From Marinobacter santoriniensis NKSG1 (GTDB lineage Bacteria; Pseudomonadota; Gammaproteobacteria; Pseudomonadales; Oleiphilaceae): a stretch of 64,000 nucleotides of DNA. The stretch is from the NCBI RefSeq assembly GCF_000347775.1, contig NZ_APAT01000015.1:620001-684000 (forward strand), given 5' to 3'. The notes below the pieces were generated by a model. That model worked only from the letters and a program-made list of their open reading frames with translations, was not told the DNA's origin and searched no databases. A program made the translations under genes and the position numbers. Below are positions 54,055 through 63,611 of the stretch, piece by piece; the first letter of the stretch is position 1, and the number at the start of each line of letters is the position of its first letter.

Positions 54055-55770
54055 ATGGCGACAAACAAAACCAACGTTACGCTCACAGGCCTGGCCCGCC
54101 GTTTTGTAGACGACGGCATCCTTGATGAGGACACAGCGAAAGACGCGTTCATCCAGGCATCCCAGAACCGCATTCCGCTGATCACCTATCTCACCCAGAA
54201 CAATCTGGCCGACAGCGGAAAGCTGGCTTTCTCAGCAGCCATGGAGTTCGGGATGTCGGTCCTGGACCTCGACGCCTTCCTACCCGAGATGCTCCCGGAG
54301 AAGGCGGTCGATGAAAAGCTGATCCGAAAACACAACGCATTGCCTCTCTATAAGCGAGGGAATCGGCTCTTTATTGCCGTCTCCGACCCCACCAATATCC
54401 AGGCGCTGGATGAGATCAAGTTCAATACGGGCCTGAGTACCGATGCAATTCTCGTCGACGAATCGAAACTCCGGGCAGCTATTGATCGATATCTTGAGTC
54501 TCAGGATACCTCCATGGGTGATCTGGAAGACGCAGATCTTGAAGGCGTCGAGACCGAAGGTGGCGAACAGGAAGACGAAGGTGCTGTTACCGCGAGCGAG
54601 GTTGATGACGCTCCTATCGTCAAATACGTCAACAAAATGCTGCTCGATGCGATTCGGGGTGGCGCATCGGACATTCACTTTGAACCCTATGAAAAGATCT
54701 ACCGTGTTCGTTACCGTACCGACGGCATTCTGAAGGAGGTCTCCCGGCCCTCTATCAAACTGGCTCCCAAGATTTCCGCGCGGGTCAAGATTATGGCGCA
54801 GTTGGATATTTCCGAGCGTCGGGTTCCCCAGGATGGCCGGATCAAGATGAAGCTGTCCAAGACCAAGGCCATCGATTTCCGGGTGAACACCCTCCCCACT
54901 CTCTGGGGGGAGAAAATCGTTCTGCGGATTCTCGACCCGAGCCAGGCCAAGCTGGGGATTGATGTGCTGGGGTACGAGCCTGAGCAAAAGGAAATGTATC
55001 TTGCAGCCCTGGAACAGCCGCAGGGCATGATTCTCGTAACCGGCCCCACCGGCTCGGGAAAGACTGTTTCCCTTTACACCGGCCTTAATATTCTGAACAC
55101 CAACGAACGCAACATTTCCACGGCGGAAGACCCGGCGGAGATCAACCTGGAGGGCATCAACCAGGTCAACGTGAATACCAAAGTCGGGCTCGGGTTCGCC
55201 GAGGCACTACGGGCATTCCTGCGTCAGGACCCGGATGTCATCATGGTGGGCGAGATCCGGGACCTCGAGACGGCCAATATTGCCATCAAGGCGGCCCAGA
55301 CGGGGCACCTTGTACTCTCAACCCTGCACACCAACAGCGCCGCCGAAACCCTGACCCGAATGATGAACATGGGCGTCCCGGCCTTCAACATAGCAACCTC
55401 TGTCAGCCTGATCATCGCGCAGCGGCTCGGTCGCCGACTGTGCAACAGCTGCAAGGAAGCGGCGGACATTCCTCACGATGTGCTTTTGAAGGAGGGGTTC
55501 ACACAAGAACAAATTGATACAGGCTTCACGTTGTACCGCCCCAAGGGCTGTGATAAATGCAATGGAGGATACAAAGGCCGCGTCGGTATTTATGAGGTGG
55601 TCAAGATAACCGATGAGCTGGCGAACATGATTATGGAAGAAGCCAGCTCCATCCAAATTGCAAAGCAGGCTCAGGCAGAAGGCTTCCAGAACTTGCGCCA
55701 GTCCGCCCTCCTGAAAGTGATTCAGGGTGTGACCAGCCTTGAGGAAGCCAATCGCGTGACGAAGGATTAA
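54055..55770 (+). CDS. pilB: Type IV pilus assembly ATPase PilB
   Basis: Cytoplasmic ATPase driving pilus extension. 571 residues. The N-terminal MshEN-type domain (about 1-150) is the region that binds c-di-GMP in some PilB homologues. Then come LPTLWGEKIVLRIL, Walker A GPTGSGKTVSLYTGL, Asp-box, Walker B RQDPDVIMVGEIRD, His-box TGHLVLSTLHTNSAAE and the tetracysteine CNSC...CDKC zinc site. It is the first gene of pilB-pilC-pilD-coaE on the plus strand. Confidence 0.97.
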   Translation: MATNKTNVTLTGLARRFVDDGILDEDTAKDAFIQASQNRIPLITYLTQNNLADSGKLAFSAAMEFGMSVLDLDAFLPEMLPEKAVDEKLIRKHNALPLYKRGNRLFIAVSDPTNIQALDEIKFNTGLSTDAILVDESKLRAAIDRYLESQDTSMGDLEDADLEGVETEGGEQEDEGAVTASEVDDAPIVKYVNKMLLDAIRGGASDIHFEPYEKIYRVRYRTDGILKEVSRPSIKLAPKISARVKIMAQLDISERRVPQDGRIKMKLSKTKAIDFRVNTLPTLWGEKIVLRILDPSQAKLGIDVLGYEPEQKEMYLAALEQPQGMILVTGPTGSGKTVSLYTGLNILNTNERNISTAEDPAEINLEGINQVNVNTKVGLGFAEALRAFLRQDPDVIMVGEIRDLETANIAIKAAQTGHLVLSTLHTNSAAETLTRMMNMGVPAFNIATSVSLIIAQRLGRRLCNSCKEAADIPHDVLLKEGFTQEQIDTGFTLYRPKGCDKCNGGYKGRVGIYEVVKITDELANMIMEEASSIQIAKQAQAEGFQNLRQSALLKVIQGVTSLEEANRVTKD

Positions 55771-55772
55771 GC

Positions 55773-56993
55773 ATGGCAGAAAAAGCGCAGAAGCTGGATT
55801 CCTATATATGGGAAGGCAAAGATCGCAAAGGCAACAAAACCAAGGGGGAGCTGACGGGCTCAAATCTGGCACTCGTCAAGGCCCAGCTCCGAAAACAGGG
55901 CATAATTCCGGATAAGGTAAAGAAAAAGCCCAAGCCCTTGTTTGGTGGAAGCAAAAAAATCACCCCGTTTGACATTGCGATGCTGACCCGTCAACTGGCC
56001 ACCATGATGAAAGCCGGGGTACCACTGGTTCAAAGCTTCGACATTGTGGCTGATGGCCTGGAAAATAAGGGGCTACAGGAACTGGTGATAGAGATTCGCA
56101 ATGATATCTCCTCTGGTACCAGCTTCGCCGGCGCTCTGAGAAAACACCCGAAACACTTCGATGATTTGTACTGCAACTTGGTGGACTCCGGTGAAAAAGC
56201 CGGTGCTCTGGAGCAAATGCTGGATCGGATTGCAACATACCTTGAAAAGACGGAGCTCTTGAAGAAAAAGGTAAAAAAGGCAATGACCTATCCTGTCGCT
56301 GTCGTCGTCGTTGCCATTATTGTGACTGCGATATTGTTGGTGAAGGTTGTTCCACAATTTCAAAATCTCTTTGAGGGTTTTGGTGCCGAGCTACCGGTAT
56401 TCACCCAAATGGTTGTTAATCTTTCTGAGTGGCTGCAGAGCTGGTGGTTCGTGGTTTTGATCGCGATTGCCGGCACTTTGTTCGTCTTTCGCGAATCAAG
56501 GCGTCGATCACAAAAATTTTCCGATCTTGTAGACAAATACGTTTTGAAGCTCCCGGTCGTTGGCGAGATCCTCGACAAATCTGCTGTTGCAAAGTTCGGC
56601 CGCGTTTTGTCTACGACATTCGCCGCTGGCGTTCCTTTGGTTGATGCTCTCGATTCGGTGGCGGGCGCCACCGGTAATGCGGTATACCGTGACGCAATCA
56701 CTCGAATCAAAAGCGATGTATCCAGTGGTACGCAACTTCAGGCATCTATGCGCCAACAGGACGTTTTCCCGATTATGGCCGTTCAGTTGACCGCCATCGG
56801 TGAAGAATCTGGCAATCTGGACGACATGCTTGCTAAAGTCGCCGAACATTACGAAGGCGTAGTCGACGACATGGTCGACAACCTCACGGCCCTCATGGAA
56901 CCCATGATCATGGCTGTACTGGGTGTCCTCGTAGGTGGCCTGATCATCGCCATGTATCTGCCGATCTTCCAGATGGGTAAGGTTGTGGGTTGA
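55773..56993 (+). CDS. pilC: Type IV pilus inner-membrane platform protein PilC
   Basis: 406 residues. Two GspF/PilC domains (about 70-190 and 270-395), each with ATMMKAGVPLVQSFDI- or STTFAAGVPLVDALDSVAG-type motifs and paired Gly-rich ends (GEKAGALEQML; GEESGNLDDMLAKVA). Three membrane helices, the last MIMAVLGVLVGGLIIAMYLP. It couples PilB motion to pilin insertion. It starts 2 bp after pilB, and its stop overlaps the pilD start (TGATG). Confidence 0.97.
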   Translation: MAEKAQKLDSYIWEGKDRKGNKTKGELTGSNLALVKAQLRKQGIIPDKVKKKPKPLFGGSKKITPFDIAMLTRQLATMMKAGVPLVQSFDIVADGLENKGLQELVIEIRNDISSGTSFAGALRKHPKHFDDLYCNLVDSGEKAGALEQMLDRIATYLEKTELLKKKVKKAMTYPVAVVVVAIIVTAILLVKVVPQFQNLFEGFGAELPVFTQMVVNLSEWLQSWWFVVLIAIAGTLFVFRESRRRSQKFSDLVDKYVLKLPVVGEILDKSAVAKFGRVLSTTFAAGVPLVDALDSVAGATGNAVYRDAITRIKSDVSSGTQLQASMRQQDVFPIMAVQLTAIGEESGNLDDMLAKVAEHYEGVVDDMVDNLTALMEPMIMAVLGVLVGGLIIAMYLPIFQMGKVVG

Positions 56994-57868
56994 TGGCGCT
57001 ATTGGATGTATTTTTCGCCACACCCTGGCTGCTGTACCTGACAATCACTCTGGTTTCACTCTGCATCGGCAGTTTCCTGAATGTTGTCATTCTGAGACTG
57101 CCGAAGATGATGCATCAGGAATGGCGGTGCCAGTGTGAGGAGTTCCTGGAGGTTCCGGAAAAGGCCCGCAATCGGGATGAGCCGGTAACACTGTCGAAAC
57201 CGGCCTCAACCTGCCCTTCCTGTGGTCACCGGATTCGGGCCTGGGAAAACATTCCCGTTGTGAGCTATCTGCTGCTTCGTGGCAAATGTGCCTCATGTAA
57301 AACCGGAATCTCTCCACGTTATCCGATCATCGAGGCGCTGACCGCCATTTTCTCCGTGGTTACGGTTGCGGTTCTCGGGCCGAACACCACCGCTCTCTGG
57401 GCCCTGGTACTGGTCTGGTGCCTGATTGCTCTGACAGTGATTGATTTCGACACTCAGCTGCTGCCGGACAACATTACCCTGCCCCTGCTGTGGCTGGGTT
57501 TGATCCTGAACTATTTCGGCGGTCTGACCGAGTTTACCAACGCCTTCTGGGGTGCGGTTGCCGGTTACCTGTCGCTCTGGTCCGTGTACTGGCTGTTCAA
57601 GCTGGTCACCGGTAAGGAAGGCATGGGCCACGGAGACTTCAAATTGCTGGCCGCGCTCGGCGCCTGGCTCGGGTGGCAATTGCTGCCCGCGGTTATCCTG
57701 ATGTCGTCAGTCGTCGGCGCCGTAGTTGGCATTGCCCTGATGGTTTTCCGCAAGCATGGTCGCGAGGTTCCGATTCCGTTCGGGCCTTACCTAGCCTCTG
57801 CGGGGCTGCTGTGCCTGTGGTTCGGCCCCCAGATCAAGACCTTCTGGTTTGCCTTCCTCGGAGTCTGA
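56993..57868 (+). CDS. pilD: Prepilin peptidase / N-methyltransferase
   Basis: Cleaves the leader of prepilins and methylates the new N-terminus. 291 residues from the ATG at 56993. N-terminal methyltransferase region with the zinc tetracysteine CPSC...CASC (about 73-100). The aspartic protease residues are in VIDFDTQLLPD and GMGHGDFKLLAALGAW. Eight membrane helices. It processes both pilins here. A TTG at 56990 is in frame but less likely. Confidence 0.97.
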   Translation: MALLDVFFATPWLLYLTITLVSLCIGSFLNVVILRLPKMMHQEWRCQCEEFLEVPEKARNRDEPVTLSKPASTCPSCGHRIRAWENIPVVSYLLLRGKCASCKTGISPRYPIIEALTAIFSVVTVAVLGPNTTALWALVLVWCLIALTVIDFDTQLLPDNITLPLLWLGLILNYFGGLTEFTNAFWGAVAGYLSLWSVYWLFKLVTGKEGMGHGDFKLLAALGAWLGWQLLPAVILMSSVVGAVVGIALMVFRKHGREVPIPFGPYLASAGLLCLWFGPQIKTFWFAFLGV

Positions 57869-57871
57869 TTG

Positions 57872-58471
57872 ATGGTTGTCGTTGGTCTGACGGGAGGCAT
57901 CGGATCCGGAAAATCCACGGTGGCCAGGCTGTTTGGCAACCTCGGGGTCCACTGGGTGGATGCGGATGATGTGGCCCGAGAGGTGGTGGAGCCGGGAACC
58001 CCGGCACTGGCGCGCATCGCCGAGCATTTCGGTACCGGGATTCTCCTGCCTGAGGGCGGTCTGGATCGCGCCGGGCTCCGGCAGATCGTGTTCAATGATC
58101 CGTCAGAACGTGCCTGGCTTGAGTCGTTGCTGCATCCCATCATCCGGGATGAGTTGATTCGCCAACTTCGTCCTGCTGACTATGACCTGCCCTATACGCT
58201 CCTCGTCTCACCGTTGTTGCTGGAGACCGACCAGCATAATCTGGTTGACCGCATTGTTGTTGTCGATGTGCCAGTCTCCGTTCAGATCGAGCGCACCATG
58301 GCTCGCGATGATAATCCGCGGGATCAGGTAGAACGGATCATTGGTGCCCAGATTCCCAGGGAAAAACGTCTTGAGCGGGCCGACGATGTCATCGACAATG
58401 ATCGTCCGATGAACGACGTGGAGCGCCAGGTTCTTGATCTGCACAACCGTTTCCTGGTGGATTTTGACTGA
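57872..58471 (+). CDS. coaE: Dephospho-CoA kinase
   Basis: Last step of coenzyme A synthesis. 199 residues from the ATG at 57872. P-loop VVVGLTGGIGSGKSTVARLF, VDADDVAREVVEPG, LLHPIIRDELI and VSPLLLETDQHNLVDRIVVV all match. It follows pilD by 3 bp, the usual order in Pseudomonas and Marinobacter relatives. Confidence 0.96.
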   Translation: MVVVGLTGGIGSGKSTVARLFGNLGVHWVDADDVAREVVEPGTPALARIAEHFGTGILLPEGGLDRAGLRQIVFNDPSERAWLESLLHPIIRDELIRQLRPADYDLPYTLLVSPLLLETDQHNLVDRIVVVDVPVSVQIERTMARDDNPRDQVERIIGAQIPREKRLERADDVIDNDRPMNDVERQVLDLHNRFLVDFD

Positions 58472-59549
58472 ACGATTTCGGCCGCTGGCCCCTGCCGGCT
58501 TTGCGTGTTTACTGTCACTGTCGGCCATGCCTGCGTTTGCTGCCGAACCGGTGTTCGACATCCGTGAACAGCCAATCTCTGAACGCCTCTCGCCTGAGAA
58601 CGCACCGGTTATCGACTACACCTTCACTCCGGATGAATACTGGGCCGAACCTCGGGATACTTACTGGACCAGCTTTACCGACTGGGTGATTCGCCAGGAA
58701 CGTATTCAGGGACCTCGCATACAGAGGCTTGGCGCCTGGGCGGATCGGACATTGTCGGGTTCGACACAGTCCCTGCCGAACAACGAAAGCTACCTTCGTC
58801 TGGGCTTTGCCACCAAGTCCGAGTACAGCAATCCTGCGCAGTTTGAACCGGAAGCCCGTTTTCGCCTCGACATCCCAACCACGCGCCGCAAACTCCGGCT
58901 GGTGATTGAAAGCGAGAGCGAGGAACAGATCCCCCTGGAGGAACGCCAGCGGGATCGTCTGCTCACCGAGCCGGACCGGACCAAAACCCAGGCCACAGGC
59001 GCCTTGCGGTATCTGACGCTCATCGGCGACGCCATCAACTTTTCCACGGACATTGGCGGTCGTTTACGGTTGCCCCCGGATGCTTTCTGGCGCATGACCG
59101 CCCGCAAATCCTGGCAACCCGGCCCGATCTGGACCTTTGGCACCCGCCAACGGGTCTACTATTACCATCAAAGCGGATGGGGTGCCCGGACCTGGTTCGG
59201 CGCAAGCCGGTACCTGGCCGATGGCTGGGACTTCTCCTCGTCGTCAGAACTGGAATGGGTGCATAGTGACCGGAAATTCAAGGCAGCCCAGATCCTCGCG
59301 GTCCGTAAACAGTTGAACAGCCGCTCCCGGTTGATTCCCCGGATCGGGGTGTTGGGTGAAAGCCAGCCTTCCTGGCGGACAACGTCCGTTTTCGCAGATT
59401 TGACCTGGCGCTATCGGGTTTACAGCGACTGGCTGTATGCCGAGCTGATTCCCGGACTGGAATTTCCGCGGGATGAAAACTTTACCGACCAGGCATCGCT
59501 TCTTTTCAGAATCGAAATGTATTTCTCCGGCACCATCGAACAACGCTGA
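58464..59549 (+). CDS. Predicted secreted or outer-membrane protein of unknown function
   Basis: About 361 residues. I place the start at the TTG at 58464, overlapping the coaE stop, because it gives a standard signal peptide (APAGFACLLSLSAMPAFAAEP); the ATG at 58527 would remove most of it. After a short linker, from about residue 110 the protein alternates short strands rich in Trp, Tyr and Arg (FWRMTARKSWQPGPIWTFG, WYLR-type turns, SDWLYAELIPGLEFP), suggesting a small outer-membrane barrel. No named family is recognised. It ends 2 bp before trmO. Confidence 0.7.
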   Translation: MTERFRPLAPAGFACLLSLSAMPAFAAEPVFDIREQPISERLSPENAPVIDYTFTPDEYWAEPRDTYWTSFTDWVIRQERIQGPRIQRLGAWADRTLSGSTQSLPNNESYLRLGFATKSEYSNPAQFEPEARFRLDIPTTRRKLRLVIESESEEQIPLEERQRDRLLTEPDRTKTQATGALRYLTLIGDAINFSTDIGGRLRLPPDAFWRMTARKSWQPGPIWTFGTRQRVYYYHQSGWGARTWFGASRYLADGWDFSSSSELEWVHSDRKFKAAQILAVRKQLNSRSRLIPRIGVLGESQPSWRTTSVFADLTWRYRVYSDWLYAELIPGLEFPRDENFTDQASLLFRIEMYFSGTIEQR

Positions 59550-59551
59550 TC

Positions 59552-60295
59552 ATGCCCAGACACCCTTCCAGACCCTCAGACGAAGCCCTCACATTAACGC
59601 CAGTGGCCATTACCCACTCGTGCTTCAAGGACAAATTCGGTGTGCCCCGCCAGCCGGGTCTGACGAAGCACGCGCATGCAGAACTGGTCATCCAGGCGCC
59701 CTTTGATCGGGAAGACGCGTTTCGAGGGCTGGAAACCGCTAGCCATCTCTGGCTGATTTTCCAGTTTCACGAGGCGGTGCGCGCGGAGTGGCGACCGGTT
59801 GTGCGTCCGCCTCGCCTGGGTGGAAACCGAAAGATGGGCGTGTTTGCCAGTCGCTCACCCTTCCGGCCAAACAGCCTTGGCCTGTCGGTCGTACGGAATG
59901 AGGGGCTGATTAGAAAAGAGGGCAAACTGGCCCTCAAGATCAGCGACCACGATCTGATCGAAGGCACACCGATTCTCGATATCAAACCCTATCTTCCGTT
60001 CGCCGACGCCCTGCCCGAAGCCAGTCTTGGCTGGGCCGACGCCCCTCCTACCGAGCGATGGCCAGTGCGGTTTCTGGAAGAAGCAGAGGCCCAGCTTGCC
60101 GGACTCCCCGCAGATGCCTATCCGGATCTCAGAGCCCTGATCGAAGATGTGGTGGGATACGATCCCAGGCCCTCCTTTCGCCGGGGCCGGGACGAGGAGC
60201 GTGTTTATGGCGCTCACCTCTACGACCTCAACGTCCGATTTCGCTTCGTGACGGAGGAGAGCGATAAACGTGTCGAAGTCCTGACAGTCTGTTAA
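59552..60295 (+). CDS. trmO: tRNA t6A37 N6-methyltransferase TrmO
   Basis: SAM-dependent enzyme (TsaA/YaeB family) that methylates t6A37 of tRNA-Thr. 247 residues. ITHSCFKDKFGVPRQPGLT, SHLWLIFQFH, RLGGNRKMGVFASRSPFRPN and GTPILDIKPYLPFAD are the conserved beta-barrel segments, SRSPFRPN forming the SAM site. The C-terminal extension with YDPRPSFRRG is as in E. coli YaeB. Confidence 0.93.
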   Translation: MPRHPSRPSDEALTLTPVAITHSCFKDKFGVPRQPGLTKHAHAELVIQAPFDREDAFRGLETASHLWLIFQFHEAVRAEWRPVVRPPRLGGNRKMGVFASRSPFRPNSLGLSVVRNEGLIRKEGKLALKISDHDLIEGTPILDIKPYLPFADALPEASLGWADAPPTERWPVRFLEEAEAQLAGLPADAYPDLRALIEDVVGYDPRPSFRRGRDEERVYGAHLYDLNVRFRFVTEESDKRVEVLTVC

Positions 60296-60337
60296 AATCG
60301 GTTGGTGATTTTGTAGTCGACACAGGGAAGTTGCGTC

Positions 60338-62689
60338 TTGCCTTCAAACCGGTTTCTAAAGCGATGGGGCGTCCGACCGCTGGCCGCCAGGTTGCTCGTC
60401 TACGTGCTGCTTTTCAGCCTCGTCCTGTCCCTGGCAGCAACGGGCGTTCAGATGATCGGCGAGTTTGACCGGCGCAAGAACGATCTGATGAACACCCAGA
60501 CCAAGGCAGCTGAACTGGTGTCAGGCGGCATGAGCAACAACCTCTGGTTGATGAATTTCAGCGAGGTCGCCAACAGCCTTGATGACATGAAGGCCGTCCC
60601 TGCCATCCAGTACGCCCAGGTGGCTACAACGACCGGAGAGGAATTTTCCACCGGCACCTATCCAAGTGGCCGGGTCATATCCCAGACCTTTCCCCTGATT
60701 TTCGACCGCTCCAGCTTCCAGGAGCCACAACGGGTCGGCACGCTTACGCTGGTGTCTTCGGTCGAACAGATCCACAAAGACCTCCGTGGCACTGCGCTTC
60801 TGACACTGTTGCTCGTGTCCCTGGTGGTGATGCTCGGCACCCTCGGGCTACTGCTCATCGTCCGGTTTACCCTGTCGCGTCACCTCGAGGCCATGGCGGA
60901 CTATGCGGCGAAGCTGAATCTGGACGCCCTGGTCGAGCCCCTTCGCCTGAGGCGTAAAGCGCCTCGCAGGCCGGACGAACTGTCGGAACTGGAACAGGCG
61001 CTGAACAAGATGCGTCTGCAGATTCTTGAGGACACCCGCTCCCTGCGTCAGACCACTCTGCAATCCCAGGGAGAGCGGGACGAGGCCGTACGCGCCAATC
61101 ACGCCAAGAACCAGTTTCTGGCGAACGTCAGCCACGAACTGCGTATTCCTCTGCAATCGGTACTGGGCTACGCCAACCTGCTCACCGACACCCCGCTTGA
61201 CCAGGAACAGAGGGACTATGTGAACACGCTGCTCAATGCATCGGAATCGCTCTCCGCCATCATCAACGACCTGTTGGACATTTCCAGCATGGAGGCGGGC
61301 AAACTGGTTCTGGACCAGATTCCGTTTGACCTGCGGGAAACCCTGAACGATCTGGTGCACATGCTTGGCAGCCGCGCCCGTGAGAAGGGTCTGGCACTGG
61401 AGTTGCGAATCGACGAAAACCTCCCCTGGGCGCTGCAGGGCGATCCGGTTCGCATTCGGCAGATTCTGCTGAACCTCGTCTCCAACGCCATCAAATTCAC
61501 AGACTCAGGTCACGTGCTGATCAGCATCGAGGTGCTCGGGCGTCGGGACGACAAGGCCCGGCTCCGGCTTTCGGTGGAAGACACCGGAGTCGGCATCAAC
61601 CCGGAGGACATTCCGCTGGTCTATGAACCCTATGTACAGCTTGGCCAACAGTTCCAGCGGCAGCTGCCGGGCGCGGGACTGGGTTTGACCATCTGTCGCC
61701 AGCTCGTACAGCTGATGGACGGCTCGCTGGACCTGGAAAGCCGCCCGGGCGAGGGGTCCACCTTCTGGGTGGAGCTGACCCTGCCAATTGCGCCGGAGAG
61801 CTCGGCACGGGTTCGACCGGATACCCGCATGGTCCGTGACCGCCGGATTCTGGTGGTGGATTCCTACGAACTGTCGCGGAAAATCACACTGGAAATGCTG
61901 TCCCGCTATGACGTTCATATTGAAGCGGTCAAATCCGCCGGCGAAGCCCTGACCTCCATCCGGCAGGCGTTCGACAGCAGGGAACCGTTCGATGCGATCA
62001 TCCTTGATGGTTTTGTGCCGGACATGGACAGCGATCTGCTCTGTCGGCAGATCCGGGGCAATCCCCTGTGGAGCAACATGCGTCTTCTGATCCTCTCGTC
62101 CAACCCACAGCGGGGCGATGCCGAGCACTTTCGCCAGGCGGGGGCCGATGCGTTTCTCAGCAAGTCGCTGCGCGAATCCTGCCTGATGCCGATTCTGAAC
62201 CAGCTGTTCTCGGACGGCCATAACAACGAACGCCGGTTCCTGACCCGCTTTTCTCTGCAGGCGGTCACCGACACCACCGAACGGCGTGAACTGCCCTGCG
62301 GCCGCATGAAGGTGCTTCTGGTGGAAGACAACCCAGTCAACCGGACACTGACCCGCCGGCTTCTGGAAAAGCTCGGATGCGATGTCATGACCGCCAACGA
62401 TGGCGAAGCCGCCGCCGCACTCTGGCAATGGCATCCTTTTGATCTGATCTTCATGGATTGCGTGATGCCGAAAGTCGACGGTTTTGAGGCAACCCGAAGA
62501 CTCCGTGAGTGGGAGGCCAGCCACCACACCCGCCATGTTCCAGTGGTGGCCCTGACCGCCAGCGCCATGGAAGAGGACGAAGAACGATGCCGTCGTGCGG
62601 GCATGGATTCCTTCGTTGCAAAGCCTGTCAATATTGAAATGTTGCGGGCAGTACTGGAACAATACTGCCCCGCATCGGCAGCATCGTGA
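60338..62689 (+). CDS. Hybrid sensor histidine kinase with two receiver domains
   Basis: 783 residues; start is a TTG with AGGGA upstream. Membrane helices at about 20-40 and 150-175 enclose a short periplasmic sensor. A HAMP-like segment is followed by HisKA with [13 protein letters not shown] (His near 266; Ile where Thr is usual). ATPase boxes are [16 protein letters not shown] and GAGLGLTIC. Receiver 1 (about 505-625) has the phospho-Asp in [11 protein letters not shown] but only one of the acidic pair (VVDSYE). Receiver 2 (about 660-775) is canonical ([27 protein letters not shown]). The partner output protein is not encoded nearby. There is no C-terminal Hpt domain. Confidence 0.92.
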   Translation: MPSNRFLKRWGVRPLAARLLVYVLLFSLVLSLAATGVQMIGEFDRRKNDLMNTQTKAAELVSGGMSNNLWLMNFSEVANSLDDMKAVPAIQYAQVATTTGEEFSTGTYPSGRVISQTFPLIFDRSSFQEPQRVGTLTLVSSVEQIHKDLRGTALLTLLLVSLVVMLGTLGLLLIVRFTLSRHLEAMADYAAKLNLDALVEPLRLRRKAPRRPDELSELEQALNKMRLQILEDTRSLRQTTLQSQGERDEAVRANHAKNQFLANVSHELRIPLQSVLGYANLLTDTPLDQEQRDYVNTLLNASESLSAIINDLLDISSMEAGKLVLDQIPFDLRETLNDLVHMLGSRAREKGLALELRIDENLPWALQGDPVRIRQILLNLVSNAIKFTDSGHVLISIEVLGRRDDKARLRLSVEDTGVGINPEDIPLVYEPYVQLGQQFQRQLPGAGLGLTICRQLVQLMDGSLDLESRPGEGSTFWVELTLPIAPESSARVRPDTRMVRDRRILVVDSYELSRKITLEMLSRYDVHIEAVKSAGEALTSIRQAFDSREPFDAIILDGFVPDMDSDLLCRQIRGNPLWSNMRLLILSSNPQRGDAEHFRQAGADAFLSKSLRESCLMPILNQLFSDGHNNERRFLTRFSLQAVTDTTERRELPCGRMKVLLVEDNPVNRTLTRRLLEKLGCDVMTANDGEAAAALWQWHPFDLIFMDCVMPKVDGFEATRRLREWEASHHTRHVPVVALTASAMEEDEERCRRAGMDSFVAKPVNIEMLRAVLEQYCPASAAS

Positions 62690-62738
62690 ATCCAGTCGCG
62701 GTCTGCCGGCTTCGAGTCATCAACCTGAAAAAATCGCC

Positions 62739-62936
62739 ATGTTTGTGCAATGCCCCACCTGTAAGCAATCCGTAGAATGGTCCGAAGATAACCGGTACCG
62801 GCCCTTCTGCTCTGAGCGCTGCAAGCTGATCGATCTCGGTGCCTGGGCAAATGAGGAATACCGGGTACCGTCCGAAGACGAGGACGCGCTGTCCGACGCG
62901 TATCAACAATCCGAAAACAGGAAGGTAGAAGAATGA
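62739..62936 (+). CDS. yacG: DNA gyrase inhibitor YacG
   Basis: 65-residue zinc protein that binds GyrB. CPTC (about 5-8) and CSERC (about 24-28) give the four zinc Cys; [14 protein letters not shown] is the conserved C-terminal block. The start at 62739 ([10 protein letters not shown]) removes an upstream extension that overlaps the kinase gene. It is separated here from coaE by three genes, although the two are often adjacent. Its stop overlaps the next start (ATGA). Confidence 0.93.
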   Translation: MFVQCPTCKQSVEWSEDNRYRPFCSERCKLIDLGAWANEEYRVPSEDEDALSDAYQQSENRKVEE

Positions 62937-63496
62937 AAGTCTCCCGTGTTTCAGTAATCCTGATTACCCTGGCCTCGGCACCGTTCGCGTATGCGGGTGA
63001 TGTCGACCTGAGCCTGACCAACAACTCCGTCAAGGGACAAGTGGATTTCTTCGGCTCCAACAACGATACCCAGCTGGGCGCCGGGTACACCTATCACGAG
63101 GGCAGCCGCCATATTGCCAACCTGGACTTCCACGCTCAGGGCCGCACTGCCCTCGGCAACCTGCCGACAACAGCCGGCATTGGCGTAAAGGGCATTGCCT
63201 GGGATGACCACAAACTGGATGGTGGCGCCCTCGGCATCGGCGGCTACGCAACCGTGAACCTGCCTCGGGTGCCGGGCCTGTCCTTCACCGGTTCTCTGCA
63301 TTATGCGCCAAGCATTCTGTCCTTCGGCGATTCCGATGACATGACCAACCTGGAACTGCGCGGCAGCTACCGGGTCATTCGCAACGCCGAGGTATTCGCG
63401 GGCTATCGGTACCTCAACACCGATCTGGATGCCCCCTACCGTGGCGATATCAATCTGGACGAAGGCGTTCTGGCCGGTATCAAAGTCTATTTCTGA
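62933..63496 (+). CDS. YfaZ-family outer-membrane protein
   Basis: 187 residues. Signal peptide to about residue 21 ([12 protein letters not shown]). The mature part is Gly/Asn-rich beta strands ([37 protein letters not shown]) ending IKVYF with the terminal Phe of barrels. This agrees with YfaZ proteins, whose role is unknown. It overlaps yacG by 4 bp and is followed by a terminator. Confidence 0.82.
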   Translation: MKVSRVSVILITLASAPFAYAGDVDLSLTNNSVKGQVDFFGSNNDTQLGAGYTYHEGSRHIANLDFHAQGRTALGNLPTTAGIGVKGIAWDDHKLDGGALGIGGYATVNLPRVPGLSFTGSLHYAPSILSFGDSDDMTNLELRGSYRVIRNAEVFAGYRYLNTDLDAPYRGDINLDEGVLAGIKVYF

Positions 63497-63502
63497 CCCA
63501 TA

Positions 63503-63534
63503 AAACCGGGGCCCGGATCCATGGGCCCCGGTTT
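63503..63534 (+). terminator. Terminator after the YfaZ-like gene
   Basis: A perfect 12-bp stem, AAACCGGGGCCC (63503-63514) with its complement (63523-63534), 8-nt loop, ending in TTTC. It closes the yacG-yfaZ transcript. Confidence 0.75.
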
Positions 63535-63611
63535 CGTGCCTTTCTTCACGATTTCTCCCCCCTTGCACTGTTAGACTGAGACCTCCGAATTTCTAGCACG
63601 GAAGGCCTCAC

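Noticed and set aside
53889-54125. Small plus-strand frame before pilB
   Set aside because: It overlaps the pilB start in another frame and lacks a ribosome site or recognisable product; the region is the pilA/pilB promoter area.
61505-63090. Long antisense open frames over the hybrid kinase and YacG/YfaZ genes
   Set aside because: They oppose genes with intact HisKA, ATPase, receiver and zinc motifs, and their own sequences are low-complexity Arg/Ser-rich.
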